DNA of 64,000 bases from Azotosporobacter soli (GCF_030542965.1 NZ_JAUAOA010000008.1:1-64000); one strand, 5' to 3'; shown: positions 21,867 to 33,820, counted from the first letter of the stretch. Numbers and translations are program-made. The notes: generated from the sequence alone by a model not told the origin.

Positions 21867-22541
21867 ATGGGTCAAAAAGTAAATCCCCATGGCCTACGCC
21901 TCGGGATCATCAAGACTTGGGATGCCAAATGGTATGCAGACAAGGATTATGCCAAAAATCTTCATGAAGATTTGAAGATTCGCGACCTGATCAAAGAAAA
22001 GGCATACGCTGCTGGCGTATCCCGTATCGAAATTGAACGTGCAGCCAACCGCCTTCGCCTCACCATTCATACCGCTAAGCCGGGTATGGTTATCGGTCGC
22101 GGCGGCGCAGGCATTGAAGACCTGAAATCCAAGTTGCGCAAACTGACGGACAAGCAATTGGATATCAATATCGCAGAAGTGAAACAACCGGATATGGATG
22201 CCGTACTGGTAGCCGAAAACATTGCAGCACAGCTCGAAAAGCGTATCGCTTTCCGTCGTGCGATGAAGCAATCGGTTGGTCGCACGATGCGTATGGGCGC
22301 TAAAGGTATTAAAGTTATGGTCGGTGGCCGTTTGGGTGGCGCTGAAATCGCTAGAACCGAAGCCTACCGTGAGGGCAGCATCCCGCTGCACACTCTGCGC
22401 GCTGACATCCATTACGGCACTGCAGAAGCCGCTACCACCTATGGTCGGATCGGCGTAAAAGTCTGGATCTACAAAGGTGAAGTGCTTCCTGAGGCCAAGA
22501 AGGAGAAAGCCGCTGCCGCTGTCGAAGGGGGCGAAAAATAA
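21867..22541 (+). CDS. rpsC: Ribosomal protein uS3
   Basis: mRNA-entry protein of the 30S with a KH domain; 224 residues. It contains the KH motif [13 protein letters not shown] (about 75-87) and the C-terminal [14 protein letters not shown]. The stop overlaps the rplP start by one base (TAATG), so the two are probably translationally coupled. Confidence 0.98.
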   Translation: MGQKVNPHGLRLGIIKTWDAKWYADKDYAKNLHEDLKIRDLIKEKAYAAGVSRIEIERAANRLRLTIHTAKPGMVIGRGGAGIEDLKSKLRKLTDKQLDINIAEVKQPDMDAVLVAENIAAQLEKRIAFRRAMKQSVGRTMRMGAKGIKVMVGGRLGGAEIARTEAYREGSIPLHTLRADIHYGTAEAATTYGRIGVKVWIYKGEVLPEAKKEKAAAAVEGGEK

Positions 22542-22993
22542 TGTTGTTGCCGAAAAGAGTGAAACACCGCAAACAGTTTCGCGGTCGTATGAAGGGTAAT
22601 GCCAATAAAGGCAATACTATAAGTCATGGCGAATTCGGCTTGGTGGCGATGGAACCGTCCTGGATCACGAACCGCCAAATCGAAGCCGCTCGTATTGCAA
22701 TGACTCGTTATATCAAACGTGGCGGTAAAGTCTGGATCAAAATTTTCCCGGACAAGCCGATCACTGCGAAACCGGCCGAGACCCGCATGGGTAGCGGTAA
22801 AGGATCGCCTGAATATTGGGTTGCTGTGGTAAAGCCTGGTCGTGTAATGTTTGAAATGGACGGCGTATCCGAAGAAGTGGCTAAAGAAGCAATGCGTCTG
22901 GCAGCTCACAAACTTCCGATTCGCACTAAGTTCGTGAAACGCGAAATGGCAGAGGCTCAGCAAGAAGTGGGTGGTGAAGCACATGAAGGTTAA
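22541..22993 (+). CDS. rplP: Ribosomal protein uL16
   Basis: 50S protein near the A site; 150 residues, slightly longer than the usual 136-145 because of an acidic-polar tail after REMAEAQQE. It begins [19 protein letters not shown]. It overlaps rpsC by 1 base and rpmC by 11 bases. Confidence 0.98.
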   Translation: MLLPKRVKHRKQFRGRMKGNANKGNTISHGEFGLVAMEPSWITNRQIEAARIAMTRYIKRGGKVWIKIFPDKPITAKPAETRMGSGKGSPEYWVAVVKPGRVMFEMDGVSEEVAKEAMRLAAHKLPIRTKFVKREMAEAQQEVGGEAHEG

Positions 22994-23183
22994 GGACATT
23001 CGCGATATGAGCGCGACTGAATTGAATCAGAAGCTGGCTGGCTTGAAGGAAGAGCTGTTCAACCTGCGGTTCCAACTGGCTACCGGGCAACTGGAAAACC
23101 CCATGCGCATCAAAGAGGTCAAAAAGACCATTGCCCGCATTAAAACCATTCAGCGTGAACAGGAAATCAAGGCTGAGGCCTAA
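22983..23183 (+). CDS. rpmC: Ribosomal protein uL29
   Basis: Small two-helix protein at the tunnel exit; 66 residues. It has the core [20 protein letters not shown]. The start chosen is ATG 22983 ([14 protein letters not shown]), inside the 3' end of rplP. An in-frame GTG at 22971 would add four unsupported residues. Confidence 0.96.
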   Translation: MKVKDIRDMSATELNQKLAGLKEELFNLRFQLATGQLENPMRIKEVKKTIARIKTIQREQEIKAEA

Positions 23184-23222
23184 CGTTCCATACAACATGA
23201 ATTGGAAGGAGGCTAATTTTAC

Positions 23223-23492
23223 GTGAGCGAAAACACGATGGATAGAAATGAGCGCAAGACCCGCATTGGCAAGGTCGTTAGCGATAAAATGGACAAGACT
23301 GTAGTGGTTGCTGTAGAACGTTTGGTTCAACATCCGCTCTACAAGAAAGCCATGAAGCAAACGATCAAGTTCAAGGCTCATGATGAAAACAACGAATGCC
23401 ATACTGGCGACACCGTTGAAATCATGGAGACTCGCCCGCTTTCGAAAGAAAAACGCTGGAGAGTCGTTACGGTAATTCAAAAGGCTCAATAA
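23223..23492 (+). CDS. rpsQ: Ribosomal protein uS17
   Basis: OB-fold primary 16S-binding protein; 89 residues. It has [20 protein letters not shown] and the C-terminal [14 protein letters not shown]. The start is GTG after GGAAGGAGG. Confidence 0.98.
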   Translation: MSENTMDRNERKTRIGKVVSDKMDKTVVVAVERLVQHPLYKKAMKQTIKFKAHDENNECHTGDTVEIMETRPLSKEKRWRVVTVIQKAQ

Positions 23493-23525
23493 CAGGGGTT
23501 CGACCTCGAAAAGGAGGGAATAGGA

Positions 23526-23894
23526 ATGATTCAGCAACAGTCTATGCTCGTTGTTGGTGATAACAGTGGTGCCAAGCAAATCATGTGCATCCGTGTTCTC
23601 GGCGGTTCTTACCGTAGATATGCCAATATCGGCGATATTATTGTAGCAGCTGTAAAAGTTGCTTCTCCTGGCGGTGCTGTAAAAAAAGGCGATGTAGTTA
23701 AAGCCGTAGTGGTACGCACTAAAAAAGGCGCGCGCCGTCCAGACGGTTCTTACATTCGTTTTGATGAAAACGCTGCCGTCATTATCAAAGAAGACAAAAG
23801 CCCGAGAGGTACTCGTATTTTCGGACCGGTGGCGAGAGAACTGCGCGATAAAGATTTCATGAAAATCATCTCGCTGGCACCGGAAGTAATCTAA
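23526..23894 (+). CDS. rplN: Ribosomal protein uL14
   Basis: 50S interface protein and binding site for the silencing factor RsfS; 122 residues, standard length. It begins [17 protein letters not shown] and ends with [12 protein letters not shown]. The start follows AAGGAGGG. Confidence 0.98.
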   Translation: MIQQQSMLVVGDNSGAKQIMCIRVLGGSYRRYANIGDIIVAAVKVASPGGAVKKGDVVKAVVVRTKKGARRPDGSYIRFDENAAVIIKEDKSPRGTRIFGPVARELRDKDFMKIISLAPEVI

Positions 23895-23912
23895 GCTAGG
23901 AGGTGTCCGGAA

Positions 23913-24245
23913 TTGTCAGAAACAAATAAGCTGCACGTTAAAAAAGGTGACACAGTTCTTGTTTTGTCAGGTAAAGATAAAGGCAAAAAAGGCAAAGTCA
24001 TCGAGGCACTGCCGAAAAAAGGCAAATTGGTAGTAGAGGGCGTCAACAAAGTGAAGCGTCACACGAAACCAAGCCAAAGCATGCCTCAAGGCGGCATCAT
24101 TGTCAAGGAAGCTGCTATGCACTCCGCAAAGGTTCAGCTAGTATGCCCTTCCTGCGACAAAGCAACCCGCATTAAGAAAACCGCACTGGCCAGCGGCGCC
24201 ATGGCTCGGACCTGCAAGAAGTGCGGCGAAATCATTGACAAGTAA
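23913..24245 (+). CDS. rplX: Ribosomal protein uL24 with zinc ribbon
   Basis: 50S assembly initiator, 110 residues. It has the KOW segment [20 protein letters not shown] (10-29), and in the C-terminal half two CxxC pairs (C78-C81 and C101-C104) that can bind zinc, as in many Gram-positive uL24 proteins. The start is TTG, well placed after GGAGGTG. Confidence 0.98.
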   Translation: MSETNKLHVKKGDTVLVLSGKDKGKKGKVIEALPKKGKLVVEGVNKVKRHTKPSQSMPQGGIIVKEAAMHSAKVQLVCPSCDKATRIKKTALASGAMARTCKKCGEIIDK

Positions 24246-24275
24246 AGCCGACACGCAGAAAGGAGGTAGCTTCAC

Positions 24276-24815
24276 TTGGTTAGACTGAAAGAAATGTACA
24301 ATACAGAAGTGGCCAAAGCCATGATGGAAAAGTTTGGCTACAAGAACGTAATGGAAATCCCGAGAGTCGATAAAGTCGTTTTAAACATGGGCGTAGGCGA
24401 AGCCGTAGGCAACCCTAAGGCCATGGACGCTGCTCTCGCTGATATGACTCTGATCGCCGGCCAAAAGCCGATCGTGACCAGAGCAAAAAAATCCTTGGCA
24501 GCATTTAAGATTCGTGAAGGCATGCCGATTGGTGCAAAAGTGACCCTGCGCGGGGAACGCATGTACCATTTCGTAGACAAGCTGATCAACATCGCTCTGC
24601 CTCGGGTGCGCGACTTCCGTGGTGTAAACCCTAACTCCTTTGACGGCCGTGGCAACTATTCCATGGGCGTAAAAGAGCAGTTAATGTTCCCGGAAATCGA
24701 TTATGACAAAGTCGACAAAATGCGTGGTATGGATATTATTATCGTTACCACTGCTAAAACCGACGAAGAAGCTCGCGAGCTGTTAAGACTCATGGGCATG
24801 CCGTTTAGCGCATAG
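24276..24815 (+). CDS. rplE: Ribosomal protein uL5
   Basis: 5S rRNA-binding protein in the central protuberance; 179 residues, standard length. It has the core [19 protein letters not shown] and the C-terminal [20 protein letters not shown]. The start is TTG, 9 bases after AAAGGAGG. Confidence 0.98.
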   Translation: MVRLKEMYNTEVAKAMMEKFGYKNVMEIPRVDKVVLNMGVGEAVGNPKAMDAALADMTLIAGQKPIVTRAKKSLAAFKIREGMPIGAKVTLRGERMYHFVDKLINIALPRVRDFRGVNPNSFDGRGNYSMGVKEQLMFPEIDYDKVDKMRGMDIIIVTTAKTDEEARELLRLMGMPFSA

Positions 24816-24830
24816 AGAGGAGGGACATTT

Positions 24831-25016
24831 GTGGCCAAGAAGTCAATGATTGAAAAATGGAGCCGTGAACCTAAATTCAAGGTTCGTCATCACAACAGAT
24901 GTAAAGTTTGTGGACGCCCGCACGGTTATCTGCGTAAATTCGAAATGTGCCGTATCTGCTTCCGCGAATTGAGCTACAAAGGCGTCATTCCGGGAGTAAC
25001 GAAGGCAAGCTGGTAA
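24831..25016 (+). CDS. rpsN: Ribosomal protein uS14, zinc (type Z) form
   Basis: 30S head protein, 61 residues, the short zinc-binding form: C24-x2-C27 and C40-x2-C43. The start is GTG after GAGGAGGG. No second zinc-free copy is visible in this window. Confidence 0.98.
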   Translation: MAKKSMIEKWSREPKFKVRHHNRCKVCGRPHGYLRKFEMCRICFRELSYKGVIPGVTKASW

Positions 25017-25049
25017 AACTCGACTTGAACTGGAAGGAGGTTGTATTCT

Positions 25050-25448
25050 ATGGTAATGACCGATCCGATTGCCGATATGCTGACTCGTATCCGCAACGCC
25101 AACTCGGTATATCATGACAAAGTAGAAATCCCGGCTTCGAAAATTAAAGAAGCTGTGGCCGTCATCCTCAAAGAGGAAGGCTTTGTCAAAGGTTACGAGA
25201 TGATTCAAGATAGCAAGCAAGGTGTACTGAAGGTTAGCCTTAAGTACGGTCCTAACCGCGAAAAGGTAATTACCGGCCTGAAGCGGATTTCTAAGCCCGG
25301 TTTGCGGGTTTATGCCAAAAAAGACCAACTGCCCCGTGTACTGGGCGGCTTGGGTATCGCCATCATCTCCACCTCGAAGGGGATCATGACCGATAAAACG
25401 GCGCGCCGCGAAGGCTTGGGCGGCGAAGTCCTCGCTTACGTTTGGTAA
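25050..25448 (+). CDS. rpsH: Ribosomal protein uS8
   Basis: 16S central-domain binder and, in enterics, the spc operon repressor; 132 residues. It has [15 protein letters not shown] at the start and [20 protein letters not shown] at the end. A TTG at 25041 lies inside the AAGGAGGTTG site; ATG 25050 is 10 bases downstream and gives the standard length. Confidence 0.97.
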   Translation: MVMTDPIADMLTRIRNANSVYHDKVEIPASKIKEAVAVILKEEGFVKGYEMIQDSKQGVLKVSLKYGPNREKVITGLKRISKPGLRVYAKKDQLPRVLGGLGIAIISTSKGIMTDKTARREGLGGEVLAYVW

Positions 25449-25472
25449 TTTTGCTAGTTAGGAGGTGCGAAT

Positions 25473-26024
25473 ATGTCAAGAATTGGTAGAATGCCGATTG
25501 CGATTCCTGCGGGCGTAACCGTCACAATCGATGAAAGCAATCTGGTAGCTGTTAAAGGTCCGAAAGGCGAACTGAGCAGAACGATCCATAAGGATATGAT
25601 TCTGAAACTGGAAGACAATGTGCTGACAGTAGATCGTCCTAGCGACCAAAAAGAACATAGATCCCTGCACGGCTTGAGCCGTACTTTGATTTCCAACATG
25701 GTTGTCGGCGTAACGCAAGGGTTTACTAAAACTCTTGAAATCGTTGGCGTTGGTTACAGAGCGGCTAAATCCGGCAACAAGCTGGCTTTGACCCTGGGCT
25801 TTTCCCATCCCGTGGAAGTAGAGCCGCCTCAAGGTCTCAGCATCGACGTACCGGCTCCCAACAAGATTGTTGTATCCGGTACCGATAAAGAAGCCGTGGG
25901 TGCACTGGCTGCTAATATCCGCAAATACCGCGAACCCGAACCTTATAAAGGCAAAGGCGTTCGTTACGAGGGCGAAGTTGTCCGTCGTAAAGTCGGTAAA
26001 GCTGGCGGTAAAGGCAAGAAATAA
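25473..26024 (+). CDS. rplF: Ribosomal protein uL6
   Basis: 50S protein near the sarcin-ricin loop; 183 residues. It begins [14 protein letters not shown] and carries the signature [16 protein letters not shown] near the C-terminus. The basic glycine-lysine tail makes it a few residues longer than usual. The start follows AGGAGGTG. Confidence 0.98.
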   Translation: MSRIGRMPIAIPAGVTVTIDESNLVAVKGPKGELSRTIHKDMILKLEDNVLTVDRPSDQKEHRSLHGLSRTLISNMVVGVTQGFTKTLEIVGVGYRAAKSGNKLALTLGFSHPVEVEPPQGLSIDVPAPNKIVVSGTDKEAVGALAANIRKYREPEPYKGKGVRYEGEVVRRKVGKAGGKGKK

Positions 26025-26063
26025 AACGGGTTAAGAAAACCTTGAGTGAAAGGAGTGACCACG

Positions 26064-26426
26064 TTGATTCACAAGCAATCTAAAAATGTAGCACGGAAAA
26101 AACGTCATCTGCGCGTACGCAAAACCGTCAAAGGTACTGCGGAAAGACCGCGTTTGAACGTATACCGTAGCTTAAAGAACATTTATGTGCAACTGATTGA
26201 TGACGTTGCAGGCACTACGTTGCTTGCTGCTAGCAGCCAAGACAAAGAACTTGGTTTGGCGCAAGGCGGCAATATCGAAGCTGCAAAGGCAGTTGGCACA
26301 CTCATCGCCAAACGTGCGGTGGCAAAAGGCTTGAAAGCAGTCGTGTTTGACCGCGGCGGTTTCATTTATCACGGACGGGTCGCAGCATTGGCTGCAGCAG
26401 CTCGCGAAGCTGGACTCGAATTCTAA
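26064..26426 (+). CDS. rplR: Ribosomal protein uL18
   Basis: 5S rRNA-binding protein, 120 residues. It has [20 protein letters not shown] and the C-terminal [20 protein letters not shown]. The start is TTG 26064, 8-9 bases after AAAGGAGTG. The GTG at 26046 lies upstream of that site and would add unsupported residues. Confidence 0.96.
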   Translation: MIHKQSKNVARKKRHLRVRKTVKGTAERPRLNVYRSLKNIYVQLIDDVAGTTLLAASSQDKELGLAQGGNIEAAKAVGTLIAKRAVAKGLKAVVFDRGGFIYHGRVAALAAAAREAGLEF

Positions 26427-26444
26427 TACAAAGGAGGTAACGCA

Positions 26445-26945
26445 ATGGCCAGAATTGACTACACTACTCTTGAATTAAAAGAGAAGGTTGTCTTCATAAA
26501 CCGGGTTGCCAAGGTTGTTAAGGGCGGTCGTCGTTTCTCCTTCAGTGCTCTGGTAGTTGTCGGCGACGAGAACGGCCACGTAGGCGCTGGACTGGGGAAA
26601 GCCGGTGAAGTTCCGGAAGCAATCCGCAAAGGCGTTGAAGACGCAAAGAAAAATCTGATTAAGGTGCCTCTGGTTGGTACCACCATCCCTCACCAGGTAA
26701 TGGGTGTTTTCGGCGCTGGTAAAGTGTTGATGAAGCCTGCGTCTGAAGGTACTGGTGTTATTGCCGGCGGTCCGGCCCGTGCCGTATTGGAACTGGCTGG
26801 TGTCCATGACATCCTTACCAAATCCCTCGGTTCTTCCAATGCCAACAACATGGTGCGTGCAACTCTGACGGGTCTGTCGCAACTGAAGCGGGCGGAAGAA
26901 GTAGCTGCACTGCGCGGCAAAACCGTTCAGGAACTTTTGGGTTAA
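26445..26945 (+). CDS. rpsE: Ribosomal protein uS5
   Basis: 30S fidelity and mRNA-entry protein, 166 residues. The N-terminal double-stranded RNA-binding fold has [20 protein letters not shown]-like sequence (about 20-39), and [17 protein letters not shown] lies in the C-terminal half. The start follows AAAGGAGG. Confidence 0.98.
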   Translation: MARIDYTTLELKEKVVFINRVAKVVKGGRRFSFSALVVVGDENGHVGAGLGKAGEVPEAIRKGVEDAKKNLIKVPLVGTTIPHQVMGVFGAGKVLMKPASEGTGVIAGGPARAVLELAGVHDILTKSLGSSNANNMVRATLTGLSQLKRAEEVAALRGKTVQELLG

Positions 26946-26957
26946 GGAGGAAGTATC

Positions 26958-27143
26958 ATGGCTAAGCTGAACATCACTCTGACCAGAAGCCTTATCGGCC
27001 GCCCAGAAGATCAACGGGCTACCGTAAAAGCTTTGGGCCTGAATAAAATGAATAGCTCAGTAACAAAAGAAGGTACTCCAGCCATTCGCGGCATGGTTCG
27101 CAAGGTGGAGCATCTGGTTACTGTAGAAGAAGTACAAGACTAA
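26958..27143 (+). CDS. rpmD: Ribosomal protein uL30
   Basis: Small 50S protein, 61 residues. It has the family core [20 protein letters not shown] and GLNKMNSSV. It starts 12 bases after rpsE; the rpsE stop codon abuts the ribosome-binding site (TTAAGGAGG). Confidence 0.98.
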   Translation: MAKLNITLTRSLIGRPEDQRATVKALGLNKMNSSVTKEGTPAIRGMVRKVEHLVTVEEVQD

Positions 27144-27163
27144 GTTGAGAGGAGGCGCTAATG

Positions 27164-27604
27164 ATGAAATTACACGAATTAGCTCCCGCGCCTGGTTCTA
27201 AGAAAGTGCGCACTCGTGTAGGCCGTGGCCTCGGTTCCGGTCTGGGTAAAACCTCCGGCAAAGGTCACAAAGGTCAGAACTCTCGTTCCGGCGGCGGTGT
27301 TCGCTCTGGATTCGAGGGTGGTCAAATGCCGCTGTACCGTCGTTTGCCGAAGCGTGGTTTCTACAATAAATTTGGCAAAGAGTTTGCTGAAGTTAACGTA
27401 GAAACACTGAATCGGTTTGAAGACGGCGCGACAGTTGATCCTGTGGCTCTGATCGAAGCCGGTATTTTGAAAAACGTATGCGATGGCGTGCGTATTCTTG
27501 GCAATGGTGAATTGACCAAGTCCCTGACCGTAATTGCCAATGGCTTTACTAAGTCGGCAGAAGAAAAAATCAAAGCTGCTGGCGGAAAAGTCGAGGTGGT
27601 CTAG
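27164..27604 (+). CDS. rplO: Ribosomal protein uL15
   Basis: 50S late-assembly protein, 146 residues. The glycine-rich arm [20 protein letters not shown] (about 21-40) is typical. Two adjacent ATG codons (27161 and 27164) follow GAGGAGG; the second fits the family N-terminus [14 protein letters not shown]. The secY start follows the stop directly. Confidence 0.97.
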   Translation: MKLHELAPAPGSKKVRTRVGRGLGSGLGKTSGKGHKGQNSRSGGGVRSGFEGGQMPLYRRLPKRGFYNKFGKEFAEVNVETLNRFEDGATVDPVALIEAGILKNVCDGVRILGNGELTKSLTVIANGFTKSAEEKIKAAGGKVEVV

Positions 27605-28861
27605 GTGCTTGCTGCCCTTGCCAACATTGTCAAAATTGCAGAACTCAGACAGAAGGTAGTATTTACTCTGGCCATGTTCATGGTATTCCGCCTTGGTACC
27701 CATATTCCCGTACCAGGCGTGAATGCGGCCGTTATCGAGCAAATGTTTACACAAGGTAACCTGTTTGGCCTGCTCGACTTGTTCGCCGGCGGCGCCTTGA
27801 GTAAATTTTCGGTGTTTGCAATGAGCATCACTCCTTACATCAACGCTTCCATTATCATGCAGCTTCTTACCGTCGTTGTTCCCACTTTTGAAAGTTGGTC
27901 CAAAGAAGGCGATGAAGGCCGCAAGAAGATTACCCAGGTTACGCGTTACGGCACGGTCCTGTTGGGCTTTGTCCAAGCGATTGGTATGGCATTTGGCTTA
28001 AAGGCCGCCATCATTAACCCAGGTATCGGTTCGATTTTGTTAGTTGCGATTACGCTGACTGCGGGAACCACGTTCCTGATGTGGCTAGGAGAGCAGATCA
28101 CTGAAAAAGGCATCGGTAATGGCATTTCGCTCATTATCTTTGCCGGTATCGTTTCTCGTTTACCGGAAGGTCTGTACACGATCTATCAATATTTGATGGC
28201 TGGAACGATCAACATTTTCAATGTTGTTTTATTCTTGGTTATCTCAGTGGCCATGATACTGTTGGTTATTGCAATTCAGCAGGGTCAGCGCCGCATTCCC
28301 GTCCAGTATGCCAAACGGATGGTTGGACGGAAAATGCATGGCGGCCATTCTACTCACATTCCGCTCCGGGTCAACCAAGCGGGTGTGATTCCGATCATCT
28401 TTGCGTCATCCGTGCTGATGTTCCCGGTGACTATTGCCCAGTTTATTGACATCCCATGGGTAAAAACAGCGGCAGGGTATTTTGCGTGGGGCACGCCGCT
28501 ACAGTCTTGTCTGTACGCGCTGCTGATCATCTTTTTCACGTATTTTTACACTGCGGTCACTATGAACATATCGGATATGGCAGAGAACATGAAAAAACAC
28601 GGCGGTTTTATTCCAGGACTACGCCCGGGTAAACCGACTGCTGAATATCTGGATCGCGTAATGACCAGAATTACCCTGGCCGGCGCTATTTTCCTTGCAT
28701 TCATTGCATTGCTGCCTAACGTGGTAGCTAGCGCGACCAATATTCAAGGGGTATATTTTGGCGGAACCGCACTGTTGATCGTTGTCGGGGTTGCTCTCGA
28801 CACCATGAAACAGATCGAAGCCCTTGTCCTGATGCGTCATTACCAAGGGTTCATGAAGTAA
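27605..28861 (+). CDS. secY: Preprotein translocase subunit SecY
   Basis: Channel subunit of the Sec translocon, 418 residues with about ten hydrophobic spans. The N-terminus [21 protein letters not shown] leads into span 1. The loop around [18 protein letters not shown] and the cytoplasmic [15 protein letters not shown] segment (SecA and ribosome contact) are visible. The start is GTG abutting the rplO stop; GAGGTGG in rplO serves as ribosome-binding site. It partners with SecE from 1807. Confidence 0.97.
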   Translation: MLAALANIVKIAELRQKVVFTLAMFMVFRLGTHIPVPGVNAAVIEQMFTQGNLFGLLDLFAGGALSKFSVFAMSITPYINASIIMQLLTVVVPTFESWSKEGDEGRKKITQVTRYGTVLLGFVQAIGMAFGLKAAIINPGIGSILLVAITLTAGTTFLMWLGEQITEKGIGNGISLIIFAGIVSRLPEGLYTIYQYLMAGTINIFNVVLFLVISVAMILLVIAIQQGQRRIPVQYAKRMVGRKMHGGHSTHIPLRVNQAGVIPIIFASSVLMFPVTIAQFIDIPWVKTAAGYFAWGTPLQSCLYALLIIFFTYFYTAVTMNISDMAENMKKHGGFIPGLRPGKPTAEYLDRVMTRITLAGAIFLAFIALLPNVVASATNIQGVYFGGTALLIVVGVALDTMKQIEALVLMRHYQGFMK

Positions 28862-28874
28862 GGGGGAGCGTACC

Positions 28875-29522
28875 ATGTATATCCTGTTAATGGGCCCGCC
28901 TGGCGCCGGTAAAGGCACACAGGCGGCCGAGCTGGTAAGCAAGTTTGCTATTCCGCACATTTCCACCGGTGACATGTTTCGCGCCGCCGTCAAAGAACAG
29001 ACTGAGCTCGGCAAACAGGCGAAAGCCTGTATGGATGCCGGCCAGCTGGTACCCGACAGTGTGACCATCGGTATTGTCAAGGAACGGTTGGCACAGGATG
29101 ACTGCTCAAAAGGCTTTATCCTGGACGGCTTCCCGCGGACCCTTGAGCAGGCGAACGCTTTGGATCAAACCTTGGCTGAGCTTCGCATCAATGGCAGCAA
29201 AGTTGTCAATATCACCGTTCCGACGGAAGAATTGGTAGCTCGTTTGACGGGGCGCCGAATTTGCAAAGGTTGCGGCGCTACATTCCATGTAATGTTCAAT
29301 CCTTCGCAAAAAGGCGAAACTTGCGACAAATGCGGCGGTGAGCTGTATCAGCGCGCCGACGATAACGAGGAAACGGTAACCAAGCGGTTAACCGTTTATC
29401 TGGACCAGACAAAACCACTGATCCAGTATTACCAAGACAAGGGAATCTATACTGAAATCGATGGACTTCAATCTATTGATAAGGTGTTGGCGGATATCGT
29501 CACAAGCCTGAGGGGCGAATAG
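28875..29522 (+). CDS. adk: Adenylate kinase, zinc-lid form
   Basis: Converts AMP + ATP to 2 ADP in the cytoplasm; 215 residues, long-lid form. The P-loop GPPGAGKGT is at residues 7-15. The lid has a four-cysteine zinc site (C130, C133, C150, C153) as in Gram-positive adenylate kinases. It starts 13 bases after secY, in the usual secY-adk-map order. Confidence 0.98.
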   Translation: MYILLMGPPGAGKGTQAAELVSKFAIPHISTGDMFRAAVKEQTELGKQAKACMDAGQLVPDSVTIGIVKERLAQDDCSKGFILDGFPRTLEQANALDQTLAELRINGSKVVNITVPTEELVARLTGRRICKGCGATFHVMFNPSQKGETCDKCGGELYQRADDNEETVTKRLTVYLDQTKPLIQYYQDKGIYTEIDGLQSIDKVLADIVTSLRGE

Positions 29523-29524
29523 TT

Positions 29525-30271
29525 ATGATCATCCTAAAATCAGAGCGGGAGATTAGTTACCTGCGTGATGCCGGACAGATCGTAGCGGAAACCCTGGCTG
29601 AGGTAAAAAAAGCTGTCAAACCCGGAGTCACTACGCTGGAACTGGATCATATTGCCGAAAAATATATCCGAGGTCGCGGTGCGATTCCTGCCTTCAAAGG
29701 ATATCACGGTTTTCCGGGAACGATATGCGCTTCCGTCAACGAAGAGGTGGTGCATGGAATTCCCGGACCACGGAAACTGAAAAGCGGTGACAATATCAGT
29801 ATTGATGTTGGCGCAGTCATCAACGGTTATAACGGCGATGCTGCAATCACTGTCCCGATCGGTGAAGTGGATGCTGAAGTGCAAAAGCTTTTGCAAGTAA
29901 CGGAAGAGTCTTTGTTCAAAGGCATCGAAAAGGCTGTGGCCGGCAATCGGTTAAGCGACATTTCTCACGCTGTCGAATCCCACTGTAATCAGTTTGGTTT
30001 CGGCGTTGTGCGAGACTATGTTGGACATGGTATTGGACGCAACATGCATGAAGATCCCCAGGTTCCCAATTATGGGCCACCTGGCCGCGGCCCGCGCTTG
30101 AAATCAGGCATGACTTTGGCCATAGAGCCGATGGTTAACCTGGGCACTCATGAAGTGAAGACCTTAGCGGATGATTGGACGGTGGTGACTCGGGACGGCA
30201 AGCGTTCCGCTCATTTTGAGCACACCATCGCCATCACCGATGGTCAGCCGGAGATTTTGACCAAGCTATAG
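29525..30271 (+). CDS. map: Methionine aminopeptidase, type I
   Basis: Removes the N-terminal methionine from new proteins; 248 residues, short type Ia. Metal ligands are visible in the usual order: Asp in [16 protein letters not shown] (two aspartates), His in [18 protein letters not shown], Glu in AIEPM and Glu in FEHTIAIT. It starts 2 bases after the adk stop; the AGGGGCG near the end of adk probably serves as ribosome-binding site. Confidence 0.97.
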   Translation: MIILKSEREISYLRDAGQIVAETLAEVKKAVKPGVTTLELDHIAEKYIRGRGAIPAFKGYHGFPGTICASVNEEVVHGIPGPRKLKSGDNISIDVGAVINGYNGDAAITVPIGEVDAEVQKLLQVTEESLFKGIEKAVAGNRLSDISHAVESHCNQFGFGVVRDYVGHGIGRNMHEDPQVPNYGPPGRGPRLKSGMTLAIEPMVNLGTHEVKTLADDWTVVTRDGKRSAHFEHTIAITDGQPEILTKL

Positions 30272-30283
30272 GAGGCAACTCGG

Positions 30284-30566
30284 GTGCCAGGTAAGACATT
30301 GACAGTTGGCCAACTGGTGGAAAGTATTGCCGGAAGAGATATCGGAAGGTGGTATCTCGTCGTCGGAGCAAAGGATAAGTGGATGCTGCTGGCCGACGGT
30401 CGGCGGCGGAAGCTGAGCGAGCCTAAGACGAAACAGCGCCGGCATGTAAAAACTCTAGGGTATAGTGATGAGGAGTGGCTGGACAAGATCAACGCTGATA
30501 CGCTCAGCGACGAAGACGTCCGCCAGATCCTAAATGATTTTAAGAAGCGGTCGAGGGGGGATTCTC

Positions 30567-30595
<29 letters not shown>
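30284..30595 (+). CDS. KOW-domain RNA-binding protein between map and infA
   Basis: 103 residues. The N-terminal half (about 6-45) resembles the KOW/L14e-like fold: [20 protein letters not shown], then a strand with [12 protein letters not shown]. The rest is basic and then helical ([20 protein letters not shown]). Similar small proteins sit between map and infA in many Clostridia and Negativicutes; the role is unproven, probably ribosome-linked RNA binding. The start is GTG after AGGAGG. Its last 29 bases overlap the start of infA in another frame. Confidence 0.8.
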
Positions 30596-30954
<359 letters not shown>

Positions 30955-30974
30955 AGATAGGAGGTGCAAGCTGC

Positions 30975-31346
30975 ATGGCACGTATTGCCGGGGTAGACTT
31001 ACCGCGTGATAAGAGAATCGAAATTGCATTAACATACATTTTCGGTATCGGAAACACCTTTGCTAAGGAAATCTTAGTGACGACCGGAATCAGTCCGGAT
31101 ACCCGTACCCGTGACCTCACGGAAGAAGAAGTTGCCAAACTGCGTGAAGTAATTGACAAAAATTACAAAGTAGAAGGCGACCTGCGTCGGGAAGAACAAC
31201 TCAACATTAAACGTCTCATCGAGATCGGCTGCTATCGCGGCAGACGGCATCGTATGGGTCTGCCGGTTCGCGGTCAACGCACCAAGACCAATGCACGTAC
31301 GCGCAAAGGTCCGAAGCGGGCTGTCGGTATGAAACGCAAAAAGTAG
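30975..31346 (+). CDS. rpsM: Ribosomal protein uS13
   Basis: 30S head protein that contacts the P-site tRNA and the 50S bridge; 123 residues. It begins [26 protein letters not shown], and the basic C-terminal tail [18 protein letters not shown] reaches the tRNA. The start follows AGGAGGTG. Confidence 0.98.
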   Translation: MARIAGVDLPRDKRIEIALTYIFGIGNTFAKEILVTTGISPDTRTRDLTEEEVAKLREVIDKNYKVEGDLRREEQLNIKRLIEIGCYRGRRHRMGLPVRGQRTKTNARTRKGPKRAVGMKRKK

Positions 31347-31363
31347 TAAAGGAGGGATAACGC

Positions 31364-31756
31364 GTGGTTGCTAAAAAAGCAGTTAGACCTAAACGTAAAG
31401 AACGTAAAAATATTGAAACCGGTATTGCTCACATTCGTTCGACTTTCAACAACACGATTGTGACAATCACCGATACCAAAGGCAACGCCCTGTCGTGGGC
31501 AAGCGCCGGCGGTCTGGGTTTCAGAGGCTCCCGCAAAAGCACTCCTTTTGCTGCCCAAATGGCTGCCGAAGTAGCTGCTAAAGCTGCAATGGAGCATGGT
31601 CTGAAATTAGTCGAAGTATTCGTAAAGGGTCCTGGATCAGGCCGTGAGGCTGCAATCCGTTCCCTGCAAGCCACTGGTCTGGAAGTTGCGCTGATTAAAG
31701 ACGTAACTCCGGTACCGCACAATGGCTGCCGTCCGCCGAAGCGGAGAAGAGTATAA
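31364..31756 (+). CDS. rpsK: Ribosomal protein uS11
   Basis: 30S platform protein, 130 residues. It has [17 protein letters not shown] (about 24-40) and the basic C-terminus [12 protein letters not shown]. The start is GTG after AAGGAGGG. Confidence 0.98.
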   Translation: MVAKKAVRPKRKERKNIETGIAHIRSTFNNTIVTITDTKGNALSWASAGGLGFRGSRKSTPFAAQMAAEVAAKAAMEHGLKLVEVFVKGPGSGREAAIRSLQATGLEVALIKDVTPVPHNGCRPPKRRRV

Positions 31757-31781
31757 GGAAACCGGGAGGTGTTTAACAGAC

Positions 31782-32414
31782 ATGGCTAGATATATTGGAC
31801 CTGTATGCAGACTGTGTCGTCGCGAAGGCGTCAAGCTGTACCTCAAAGGCGACCGCTGCTACAGTGATAAATGCGCTTTCGCTAAGCGCGCCTATGCTCC
31901 TGGTCAACATGGCCAAGGCCAAGCGCGTAAAAAAGTATCCGAGTACGGCGTGCAAATGCGTGAAAAACAAAAAGTTCGTCGTATCTACGGCGTACTTGAA
32001 GGTCAATTCCGCAAGTATTTTGAAAAAGCGGATCGCCAAAAAGGCGTTACCGGCGTAAACTTGTTGGTACTGCTGGAAAGAAGACTCGACAATGTCGTCT
32101 TCCGTCTGGGCTTTGCCAACAGCCGCACGCAAGCAAGACAATTGATCCGTCATGGTCACTTCCTCGTGAATGGCCATCGCGTTGATATCCCGTCTTACTT
32201 GGTACGCAGCGATGAAACCATCGTAGTGGCGGAAGGCAGTAAAGAATCTCCGTTGATTAAGGAAATCGCTGAGAACCTGGCTGGCAAGAATGTTCCGGCT
32301 TGGCTCGAAATGAACGCTGCCGATATGACCGGCAAAGTTCTGCGTCTCCCTGCTCGCGAAGAAATCGACGCACCGGTTGCTGAGCATCTGATCGTCGAAC
32401 TGTACTCCAGATAA
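31782..32414 (+). CDS. rpsD: Ribosomal protein uS4, zinc form
   Basis: Primary 16S binder; 210 residues. The N-terminal zinc knuckle has C9, C12, C26 and C31 (C+ form). An S4 domain follows ([20 protein letters not shown], about 104-123). An upstream in-frame start at 31722 lies inside rpsK and is rejected; ATG 31782 follows CGGGAGGTG. Confidence 0.97.
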   Translation: MARYIGPVCRLCRREGVKLYLKGDRCYSDKCAFAKRAYAPGQHGQGQARKKVSEYGVQMREKQKVRRIYGVLEGQFRKYFEKADRQKGVTGVNLLVLLERRLDNVVFRLGFANSRTQARQLIRHGHFLVNGHRVDIPSYLVRSDETIVVAEGSKESPLIKEIAENLAGKNVPAWLEMNAADMTGKVLRLPAREEIDAPVAEHLIVELYSR

Positions 32415-32494
32415 TTGCTGGACCGTCATCATTGTGCCCTCAGTCGTGGGTATAGCGTAACTTGAGAGTACGCAAAGAGGAGGGTTTTATCCAC

Positions 32495-33454
32495 ATGATG
32501 GAAATCGAAAAACCGAAGATTGAAATCGTGGAAATCAGTGAAGACAACCGGTACGGCAAGTTTGTCTGCGAGCCTCTGGAAAGAGGATACGGCACCACCC
32601 TGGGCAACAGCCTTCGCCGTATTCTCCTGTCTTCGCTACCTGGTGCCGCTGTCACATCTGTTAAGATTGACGGCGTTCTCCATGAGTTCTCCACGATCCC
32701 GGGTGTGCGGGAAGATGTCACCGACATCATCCTCAACTTGAAAACCTTGTGCCTTAAAATGCACACAGATGAACTGAAGGTTATTCGGATCGATGTGCAA
32801 GGCGAGAAAGAAGTGACTGCAGCCGACATCCTTTGTGATGCGGATGTGGAAGTTCTGAATCCCGAATTGCATATCGCCACCGTAGACTCCAGCGGTTCGC
32901 TGCGCATGGAACTCACTGTTGAGCGTGGTCGCGGTTATGTACCTGCTGATAAGAACAAACGCCCTGATCAAGTCATCGGAATTATTCCGATCGACTCCAT
33001 TTTCTCACCGATTCAACGTGTGAACTATCAGGTAACGGCTACCCGCGTCGGCAATGTCACAGACTATGACAAACTGACGATGGAAGTCTGGACGGATGGA
33101 AGCTTGCGCCCGGAAGAGGCTGTCAGCAAATCCGCCAATATCATGATTGCGCATTTGAAACTGTTCCAAGGCTTGTCCGGCGTGACAGTGGAAGAAGATG
33201 GCCTCGACAGCACCTTTACCGAGGTTGTCGAAGAGGGCAATTCGAAAGTCATGGAAATGACGATCGAAGACCTGGATTTGTCGGTTCGTTCCTACAATTG
33301 CCTGAAACGGGCTGGCATCAATTCTGTTGCCGACTTGGTTCAACGCAGTGAGGACGATATGATGAAGGTGCGCAACCTTGGTCGCAAATCCATGGAAGAA
33401 GTTAAGAAAAAGTTAGTTGAACTGGGCCTCGGTCTCAGGGATACTGAAGAATAA
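32495..33454 (+). CDS. rpoA: RNA polymerase subunit alpha
   Basis: Assembly scaffold of RNA polymerase, 319 residues. The N-terminal dimerisation domain has [20 protein letters not shown] (about 32-51). The C-terminal domain (about 250-319) with [16 protein letters not shown] binds DNA and activators. Adjacent ATG codons at 32495 and 32498 both follow GAGGAGGG; the TTG at 32462 is rejected. Confidence 0.98.
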   Translation: MMEIEKPKIEIVEISEDNRYGKFVCEPLERGYGTTLGNSLRRILLSSLPGAAVTSVKIDGVLHEFSTIPGVREDVTDIILNLKTLCLKMHTDELKVIRIDVQGEKEVTAADILCDADVEVLNPELHIATVDSSGSLRMELTVERGRGYVPADKNKRPDQVIGIIPIDSIFSPIQRVNYQVTATRVGNVTDYDKLTMEVWTDGSLRPEEAVSKSANIMIAHLKLFQGLSGVTVEEDGLDSTFTEVVEEGNSKVMEMTIEDLDLSVRSYNCLKRAGINSVADLVQRSEDDMMKVRNLGRKSMEEVKKKLVELGLGLRDTEE

Positions 33455-33468
33455 AGGGAGGGAAGAAA

Positions 33469-33807
33469 ATGGCCTACAGAAAGTTGGGACGTGATAGCAG
33501 CGCCCGTAAAGCGTTGTTTCGCAGCATCTTAACTTCCTTCTTTGCATACGAGCGCATTGAAACAACCGAAGCGAAAGCTAAGGAAATCAATGGTCTCGCT
33601 GAGAAATTGATTACTCTGGCTAAGCGCGGCGACTTGCATGCCCGCCGTCAGGTGTTGTCTTACCTCTTAGACGAAGAAGTAGTTACAAAACTGTTTGAAA
33701 CCATTGCACCCAAATACGCAACCCGTCAGGGCGGCTACACCCGTGTGTTAAAACTCGGACCCCGTCGCGGCGATGCAGCACCCATGGCAATTTTGGAATT
33801 GGTGTAA
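33469..33807 (+). CDS. rplQ: Ribosomal protein bL17
   Basis: 50S tunnel-exit protein, 112 residues. It begins [20 protein letters not shown], with the family core [12 protein letters not shown]. Last ribosomal gene of the alpha operon; three hairpins separate it from the ECF transporter genes. Confidence 0.98.
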   Translation: MAYRKLGRDSSARKALFRSILTSFFAYERIETTEAKAKEINGLAEKLITLAKRGDLHARRQVLSYLLDEEVVTKLFETIAPKYATRQGGYTRVLKLGPRRGDAAPMAILELV

Positions 33808-33820
33808 TAACCAAGAACTG